Shown piece by piece: positions 13,633-17,784 of a stretch of 17,784 nucleotides of DNA. A program made the translations under genes and the position numbers. Positions within the stretch are counted from its first letter, which is position 1, and the number at the start of each line of letters is the position of its first letter. The stretch lies in NCBI GenBank assembly GCA_026982585.1, contig JALSGW010000212.1, forward strand, positions 1 through 17,784, in the 5' to 3' direction. This DNA comes from Alphaproteobacteria bacterium (GTDB taxonomy: Bacteria; Pseudomonadota; Alphaproteobacteria; Geminicoccales; Geminicoccaceae). The notes beneath the pieces were generated by a model that made no database searches, was not told the DNA's origin, and worked only from the letters and a program-made list of their open reading frames with translations.

Positions 13633-14373
13633 CTAGGGCAACCTCTCCACCTGGGCGGGATCGGCGAGTTCGATCATCGGCCCGCCCGCATCCAGGATCA
13701 CCCCCCGCACCCGAAGCGGCCGTCCGACCCAGGCTTCGGGCCGCACGCCCCGCTGCCGCCAGCGGCGCAGGCGGTCGCGGGGAATCCTAAGGGTGAAGTC
13801 GCGGCGCACATCGGCACCGAAGTTGAGATAGCAGAACCAGCGCCGGCAGGTGAGCTGCCGCGGCACCCCCTCCACCACCGCATAGCGCATCGGCCGAGAC
13901 GCCACTTGGGATGCGGGATGGGGGCCCACCAGCCCGAGCCCCCAAAGCCCCCGCCGCTTTGCACGGGCCTCGGCCTCGGCCTCGAGATAGCGGTCGAAGG
14001 CCACCGATCCCACGAGCGGATCCGCCACGGCAAAACCCCGGCGCAGCACCTCCAAAGCGAGCGGCGTTCCATCCGCAAGCCGCAGCTCCGCCACCGGATG
14101 GCCGTGGCGGTCCCGCACGAGCCCATCCCCGACCGGCTCCGGCGCGAGCTGTGTTGCCAGCTCTTCCAGCAGCCGCCGCACCCGCTCGCTGAACGCGCGC
14201 CCCCGGCCGTGGGCGGAAGGAATGACCACGAACCGCACCCCCGCGAGATGGACCGGTTCCCGATCCTCGAGGTGGATGCGGAAGTCGGGCAACAGCTCGA
14301 GTCCTGCATCCGCCGGTTGCGCGCCCAGGGCGAGCGTGGCAACTAGGGCGGCGATGCGAAGGCCGCGCTTGAT
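13633..14373 (-). CDS. SNase-like (thermonuclease-family) secreted protein, start codon unclear
   Basis: Frame and stop (TAG at 13635-13633) are secure. The translated product begins with a good Sec signal (KRGLRIAALVATLALGAQPA, cleavage after 'ADA'), then an SNase-like OB region ('VHLAGVRFVVIPSAHGRGRA', 'DRHGHPVAELRLADGTPLALEVLRRGFAVADP', 'EAEAEARAKRRGLWG'), then a second domain ('WFCYLNFGADVRRDFTLRIP', 'VGRPLRVRGVILDAGGPMIELADPAQVERLP') common in alphaproteobacterial relatives. The catalytic 'GIDAPE' Arg/Asp/Glu set of true nucleases is not visible: 'VIPSAHG' stands in its place, so catalysis is doubtful. No ATG, GTG or TTG is in frame near the signal peptide; the coordinate given starts at an in-frame ATC (14373). 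A TTG at 14383 is one frame off. A rare start or a one-base sequence error is likely. Divergent from mbfA. Confidence 0.75.
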   Translation of the reverse strand: MKRGLRIAALVATLALGAQPADAGLELLPDFRIHLEDREPVHLAGVRFVVIPSAHGRGRAFSERVRRLLEELATQLAPEPVGDGLVRDRHGHPVAELRLADGTPLALEVLRRGFAVADPLVGSVAFDRYLEAEAEARAKRRGLWGLGLVGPHPASQVASRPMRYAVVEGVPRQLTCRRWFCYLNFGADVRRDFTLRIPRDRLRRWRQRGVRPEAWVGRPLRVRGVILDAGGPMIELADPAQVERLP

Positions 14374-14388
14374 GTGCTGCCAAGGACG

Positions 14389-14418
14389 GCCGGTCCCCGG
14401 TTGCGGGCGCGGACCGGC
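14389..14418. promoter_or_regulatory. Perfect inverted repeat in the SNase-like/mbfA divergent region
   Basis: GCCGGTCC (14389-14396) and GGACCGGC (14411-14418) are perfect inverted copies 14 bases apart. They sit just upstream of the SNase-like start and about 90 bases before mbfA. Could be an operator or a leader hairpin. I see no AT-rich iron-control element like those bound by Irr in the mbfA upstream region. Confidence 0.4.
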
Positions 14419-14505
14419 AGCGGTAGCAGAGCGCCGACCGTCCCGATGGCCTCCGGCTCCTCGGGACGGGGGTGCCTGCAGGCCCGCGTGGAACAGGCGA
14501 GGGGC

Positions 14506-15486
14506 ATGTTTCCGATCAGCTTCGGGCCGACCAAACGGTTTCGCAACCTCTCGGAGCGGGAGATCCTGGCGCTCGCCATCTCCCTCGAAGAGGAGGACGC
14601 CCGCATCTACCGGGACTTCGCCCAGGCGCTGAAGGAGACCTTCCCCCACTCGGCCCAGGTGTTCGAGGAGATGGCGGCCGAGGAGGACGAACACCGCAGG
14701 CGGCTCGTGCGGCTGTATCGCGAGCGCTTCGGCGACCACATCCCCCTCATCCGCCGCGAACACGTGCGGGGGTTCGTGCGCCGCAGGCCGGTCTGGCTGA
14801 TGCAGCACGCCGACCTCAACACCATCCGCCGTCTCGCCGAGGACATGGAGGAGGAGACGCGCAATTTCTACCTCAAGGCGGCGGAACGGGTGAGCGATCT
14901 CCGCATCCGCGAGCTTTTGGTGGAACTCGCCACCACCGAGCGGGATCATGCCGATCTCGCCCGCCGCCTGCGGGAGCAGTACGCGGCGGGCGAGGCGGCG
15001 CACGCCGAGGAGGAGGCGGCGCGGCGGCGGTTCGTGCTGCAGATCGTGCAGCCGGGGCTGGCCGGGCTGATGGACGGTTCGGTCTCCACCCTGGCCCCCT
15101 TGTTTGCCGCCGCCTTCGCCACCGGCAACAGCTGGGACGCGTTCCTGGTCGGCACCGCCGCCTCGGTGGGGGCGGGGATCTCCATGGGCTTCGCCGAGGC
15201 CCTCTCGGACGACGGCGCCCTCACCGGGCGCGGCCATCCGGCCATCCGCGGCACGGTGTGCGGGATCATGACCACCGTCGGCGGCATCGGCCACACCCTG
15301 CCCTATCTCATCCCGGATTTCGTGGTCGCCACCACCATCGCCGTCATCGTCGTCCTCTTCGAGCTCTGGGCGATCGCCTGGATCCGCGCCCGCTACATGG
15401 ACACGCCCTTCCTGCAGGCGGTCTACCAGGTGGTGGCGGGCGGTTTTCTCGTCTTTCTCGCCGGCGTGCTGATCGGCCAGGCGTGA
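14506..15486 (+). CDS. mbfA: Membrane-bound ferritin/VIT1-type iron exporter
   Basis: A 326-residue fusion typical of alphaproteobacterial MbfA, which exports iron from the cytoplasm and protects against iron and peroxide stress. Residues 1-160 are a ferritin-like (erythrin/rubrerythrin) four-helix bundle with diiron ligands: 'ISLEEEDARIY' (Glu28-30), 'EEDEHRRRL' (Glu60..His63), 'EDMEEETRNFY' (Glu115-117) and 'TTERDHADL' (Glu145..His148). Residues 175-326 are a CCC1/VIT1 transporter domain beginning 'RFVLQIVQPGLAGLMDGSVSTLAPLFAAAF' and containing 'GTAASVGAGISMGFAEALSDDG' and several membrane helices to 'VFLAGVLIGQA'. Length equals the family's usual. GAGGGG precedes the ATG. It converges on mobA with five bases between stops. 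Confident call; its regulation is not evident from the sequence. Confidence 0.95.
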   Translation: MFPISFGPTKRFRNLSEREILALAISLEEEDARIYRDFAQALKETFPHSAQVFEEMAAEEDEHRRRLVRLYRERFGDHIPLIRREHVRGFVRRRPVWLMQHADLNTIRRLAEDMEEETRNFYLKAAERVSDLRIRELLVELATTERDHADLARRLREQYAAGEAAHAEEEAARRRFVLQIVQPGLAGLMDGSVSTLAPLFAAAFATGNSWDAFLVGTAASVGAGISMGFAEALSDDGALTGRGHPAIRGTVCGIMTTVGGIGHTLPYLIPDFVVATTIAVIVVLFELWAIAWIRARYMDTPFLQAVYQVVAGGFLVFLAGVLIGQA

Positions 15487-15491
15487 GGCGC

Positions 15492-16112
15492 TCAGGGCGC
15501 GGCGTCCTCGGCCGCGAGCCGCTCGGCCCGGGCGAGATCCTCGGGCGTGTTGATGTTGAAGAAGGGGTCATGGGGCGTTGTGGGATAGTCGACCACCGCC
15601 AGCCGGTAGCGGGCGGTGAACCGGTCGATTTTGCGCCCGCCTTCCTCCTGGAGATAGCGGGCGAGGGCGTCGGTCAGGGCGGTCGGCCACAGGCCGAACA
15701 CCGGGTGGGTGCGGCCGCCGCTCGCCGCGCAAGCGAGCTCGGCCCGCTCCCGCGCCACCGCCCTCCGCAGTTGCGCCACCAGATCGCGCGGCAGAAAGGG
15801 GGTGTCGGTGGCGACGCTGACCACCCAGGACAGACCCTGTTCGCGTGCCCACAGGAGCCCGGCGAGCACGCCGGCGAGCGGCCCGAGGAAGCCGGGGCAG
15901 GGGTCGGCCACCACTTCCAGCCCGAAGGCGCGAAAGCGGTCCGGATCGCCGTTGGCGTTGAGCACCAGCGCCGCCACCTGCGGGGTGATGCGCGCCACCA
16001 CATGGGCGAGCAGCGGGCGGCCCTGGAGCATCAGCAGGCATTTGTCGCCGCCGCCCATGCGCCGGGCACGGCCGCCGGCGAGCAGGACGGCGCCCACCCG
16101 ATCCCCGCTCAC
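15492..16112 (-). CDS. mobA: Molybdenum cofactor guanylyltransferase
   Basis: MobA transfers GMP from GTP to molybdopterin, making the guanine dinucleotide cofactor of DMSO-reductase-family enzymes including formate dehydrogenases. The 206-aa protein has the nucleotide-binding start 'AVLLAGGRARRMGGGDKCLL' (8-27), 'VVARITPQVAALVLNANGD', 'VVADPCPGFLGPLAGVLAGL', the metal-binding 'VVSVATDTPFLP' with the DTPF motif, 'HPVFGLWP' and the terminal 'DPFFNINTPEDLARAE'. It starts at a GTG whose first four bases overlap the fdhD stop (GTGA at 16112-16109), a sign of translational coupling with fdhD. The cytidylyltransferase MocA has a similar fold, but the FdhD pairing favours MobA. A molybdoenzyme target is not in the window. 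Confidence 0.94.
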   Translation of the reverse strand: MSGDRVGAVLLAGGRARRMGGGDKCLLMLQGRPLLAHVVARITPQVAALVLNANGDPDRFRAFGLEVVADPCPGFLGPLAGVLAGLLWAREQGLSWVVSVATDTPFLPRDLVAQLRRAVARERAELACAASGGRTHPVFGLWPTALTDALARYLQEEGGRKIDRFTARYRLAVVDYPTTPHDPFFNINTPEDLARAERLAAEDAAP

Positions 16113-16993
16113 GCCTCGGCCTCGTCGGGCAGGCTGGCCTTGCGCACGAGCCTGGGATCCTCCTCCGCGGCCTGATGCGGTGCGGCATCGAAGACGATGC
16201 GATGGGTGCCGGAGAGGGCGAGGAAACGCCGGCCCCGGGCGCGGCCGATGAGCGTGAGGCCGGCCTCGCGGGCGAGCTCCACCCCCCAGGCGGTGAAGCC
16301 GGAGCGCGAGACCAGGATGGGGATGCGCATCTGCACGGTCTTGATGATCATCTCCGAGGTGAGCCGGCCGGTGGTGTAGAAAATCTTGTCCTCGGGCGCG
16401 ATGCCGTGGCGGAACATGTAGCCGGCGATCTTGTCCACCGCATTGTGCCGTCCGACGTCCTCCATGTAGATCAGCACCCGGTCCCGCTGGCACAGGGCGC
16501 AGCCGTGGATGGCGCCGGCCTTGAGATAGAGCGAGGGGCAGGTGTTGATGGTCTTGAGCAGGCTGTAGAGCCAGGAGGTGCGCAGGACCGCATCGTCGCT
16601 CAGACGGACCTCGGAAAACCGCTCCATCAAATCGCCGAACACGGTGCCCTGGGCGCAGCCCGAGGTCTGCACCCGCCGCTTGAGCTTGTCCTCGTAGTTG
16701 GTGGCGCGGGCGGTGCGCACCACCACCACCTGGAGCTCCTCGTCGTAATCCACACCGGTGACGACGTCGTCCGGCCGCAACATGTTCTGGTTGAGGAAGT
16801 AACCGATCGCGAGATATTCGGGGTAGTCCCCGATGGTCATGACGGTGACGATTTCCTGGTCGTTGAGGAACAGGGTGAGGGGGCGCTCGTGGACGATGGG
16901 CGCCTCCACCCGCCGCCCTTCGTGGTCGAGGCCGGCAACCCGGCGCGTGAGCCTGGGATCCTCGGGATCGGGCAGCAGCAGGGCGTCCTCCAT
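16109..16993 (-). CDS. fdhD: FdhD sulfurtransferase for formate dehydrogenase maturation
   Basis: FdhD carries sulfur from the cysteine desulfurase to the bis-MGD cofactor of formate dehydrogenase. The 294-aa protein has 'VHERPLTLFLNDQEIVTVM' (34-52), 'DYPEYLAIGYFLNQNML' (56-72), 'KTINTCPSLYLKAGAIHGCALC' with the sulfur-carrying pair Cys165 and Cys168, then 'MEDVGRHNAVDKIAGYMF' (177-194), 'YTTGRLTSEMIIKTVQMRIPILVSRS' and 'GLTLIGRARGRRFLALSG'. All family signatures are intact and length is normal. A third Cys (113, in 'SGCAQG') is also typical. CGGAGG precedes the ATG at 16993. The divergent penicillin-binding protein starts 41 bases away, so both promoters must be in that short gap or inside the genes. 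Coupled to mobA downstream. Confidence 0.96.
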   Translation of the reverse strand: MEDALLLPDPEDPRLTRRVAGLDHEGRRVEAPIVHERPLTLFLNDQEIVTVMTIGDYPEYLAIGYFLNQNMLRPDDVVTGVDYDEELQVVVVRTARATNYEDKLKRRVQTSGCAQGTVFGDLMERFSEVRLSDDAVLRTSWLYSLLKTINTCPSLYLKAGAIHGCALCQRDRVLIYMEDVGRHNAVDKIAGYMFRHGIAPEDKIFYTTGRLTSEMIIKTVQMRIPILVSRSGFTAWGVELAREAGLTLIGRARGRRFLALSGTHRIVFDAAPHQAAEEDPRLVRKASLPDEAEA

Positions 16994-17034
16994 GACGGGC
17001 CTCCGGCATCCGGTATGCAGCAGGCCTTAAGCTA

Positions 17035-17784
17035 ATGGCTCGCCGGCGTCCGGCAAAGCGTTCCAAACAGGCTCGTCGATCCCGGCGCATCCCGAGGCGC
17101 GCCGGGCGGCCTGCGGCCTCCCTGCGGAGGCGGTTTGTGAGCGTGGCGGCGTGGAGCCTGGGCCTGTTGAGCGCGCTCGCTTTGCTGGCGCTGCTGGTGG
17201 TGGTTCGCCTTCCCGATCCCGCCCAGCTGCTCGCGGAGCGCGAGGCGCTGCGCATCACCGTGCTGGCGGAGGACGGCTCCATCCTCGCCGAACGCGCTCC
17301 GGAAGGCCGCGCCTATGTGCGGCTCGGGGAGATCTCGCCCTGGCTGGTGCAGGCGGTGGTGGCGGTCGAGGATAGGCGCTTTTTCGCCCACTGGGGCGTG
17401 GATCTGCGCGGCATGTTGCGGGCGGCGTGGCAGAACCTGCGCACGGGATCCTACAGCGCAGGCGGCAGCACCATCACCCAGCAGCTGGCCAAGAACCTCT
17501 ATCTCTCCGGCGAACGCACGCTGGCGCGCAAGTTGCGCGAGCTGGTGTTGGCGTTGTGGTTGGAGTTGCGCCTCGGCAAGGAGGACATCCTGGAGCTGTA
17601 CCTCAACCGGGTGTACTTCGGCGAGGGGGCCTACGGAGCGGAGGCCGCAGCGCGCGTTTATTTCGGCAAGAGCGCGGGCGAACTCGATCTCGCCGAGGCG
17701 GCCATGCTCGCGGGTCTGCTCAAGGCTCCCTCGCGCCTCGCCCCCACCCGCGATCTCGTCGCCGCCCAGGAGCGCGCCGCGGTC
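17035..17784 (+). CDS. Class A penicillin-binding protein (PBP1A-like), N-terminal part
   Basis: The first 250 codons of a peptidoglycan glycosyltransferase/transpeptidase, cut by the window end. A very basic cytoplasmic tail (residues 1-33) precedes one membrane anchor (about 36-58). The GT51 glycosyltransferase domain follows with all five motifs visible: 'VAVEDRRFFAHWGVD' (109-123, catalytic Glu112), 'SAGGSTITQQLAKNLYL' (141-157), 'RKLRELVLALWLE', 'KEDILELYLNRVYFGEGAYG' (second catalytic-site Glu region) and 'LDLAEAAMLAGLLKAPS'. It polymerises lipid II on the outer face of the inner membrane; a C-terminal penicillin-binding domain is expected beyond the window but not seen, so a monofunctional transglycosylase is not excluded. 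The ATG at 17035 has only a weak AGCAGG upstream; alternatives inside would cut the basic tail. Divergent from fdhD. Confidence 0.93.
   Translation, partial: MARRRPAKRSKQARRSRRIPRRAGRPAASLRRRFVSVAAWSLGLLSALALLALLVVVRLPDPAQLLAEREALRITVLAEDGSILAERAPEGRAYVRLGEISPWLVQAVVAVEDRRFFAHWGVDLRGMLRAAWQNLRTGSYSAGGSTITQQLAKNLYLSGERTLARKLRELVLALWLELRLGKEDILELYLNRVYFGEGAYGAEAAARVYFGKSAGELDLAEAAMLAGLLKAPSRLAPTRDLVAAQERAAV

Noticed and set aside
10983..13790. A 935-codon open frame on the plus strand
   Set aside because: It runs antisense across the nuclease-like, J-domain and VWA genes, each with clear domains. Long antisense frames are expected at this GC content.
1..17784. CRISPR array, insertion sequence or attachment repeat
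   Set aside because: No spaced identical repeats, transposase motifs or copies of the tRNA-Ser 3' end were found by eye. The Card1-like gene alone is not evidence of a CRISPR locus.

Overview
This GC-rich window (about 70% G+C by eye) is densely packed and carries many features typical of Alphaproteobacteria, probably a Rhodospirillales-like organism; the assignment rests on gene content, not on a phylogenetic marker. The pointers are the MbfA-type ferritin/VIT1 iron exporter, the membrane-anchored Tim14-like J-domain protein beside a small VWA protein, the SNase-like protein with a 'DFT...GPMIELADP' tail, the alphaproteobacterial-style PPP-family phosphatase, and the order class I aldolase / ThiE-like / efp / inositol monophosphatase. 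I see no insertion sequence, prophage gene or CRISPR array.

Layout. (1) 1-159, minus: N-terminus of a class I glutamine amidotransferase, cut by the window edge. (2) 238-4092, plus: a compact run of sufE, an unknown small gene, a DhnA-type fructose-bisphosphate aldolase, a degenerate ThiE-fold protein, efp and a suhB-like phosphatase, with 4-base overlaps at three junctions. (3) 5939-4110, minus: a PPP-family metallophosphatase followed by galE, convergent with suhB. (4) 6132-8094, plus: an outer-membrane beta-barrel with a TTG start and a short polysaccharide-export lipoprotein, separated by two tandem hairpins. (5) 8230-8319: tRNA-Ser(CGA) with encoded CCA. (6) 8320-12119: looser, accessory-looking DNA with an HxlR-family regulator divergent from a cytochrome P460 gene, a membrane-anchored diheme cytochrome c, and, facing it, a protein with a Card1/DUF1887-like PD-(D/E)XK nuclease domain but no visible CARF domain. 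(7) 13559-12120, minus: VWA protein then J-domain protein. (8) A divergent pair, SNase-like (minus) and mbfA (plus). (9) 16993-15492, minus: fdhD then mobA, overlapping by 4 bases. (10) From 17035, plus: the N-terminal 250 codons of a class A penicillin-binding protein, running off the window.

How the parts work together. Region 2 joins Fe-S assembly, central carbon metabolism and translation in one probable operon. Regions 3 and 4 look like envelope polysaccharide functions (UDP-sugar supply, export lipoprotein, outer-membrane barrel). fdhD-mobA serves molybdenum or tungsten enzymes such as formate dehydrogenases, none of which is in the window. The part most worth attention is 8677-11927: a small redox module (HxlR with a Cys in its first helix, a clear dyad between it and the P460 gene, P460, diheme cytochrome c) followed by a lone Card1-like nuclease. 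I regard this as a candidate accessory locus beside a tRNA gene, not as a proven system.
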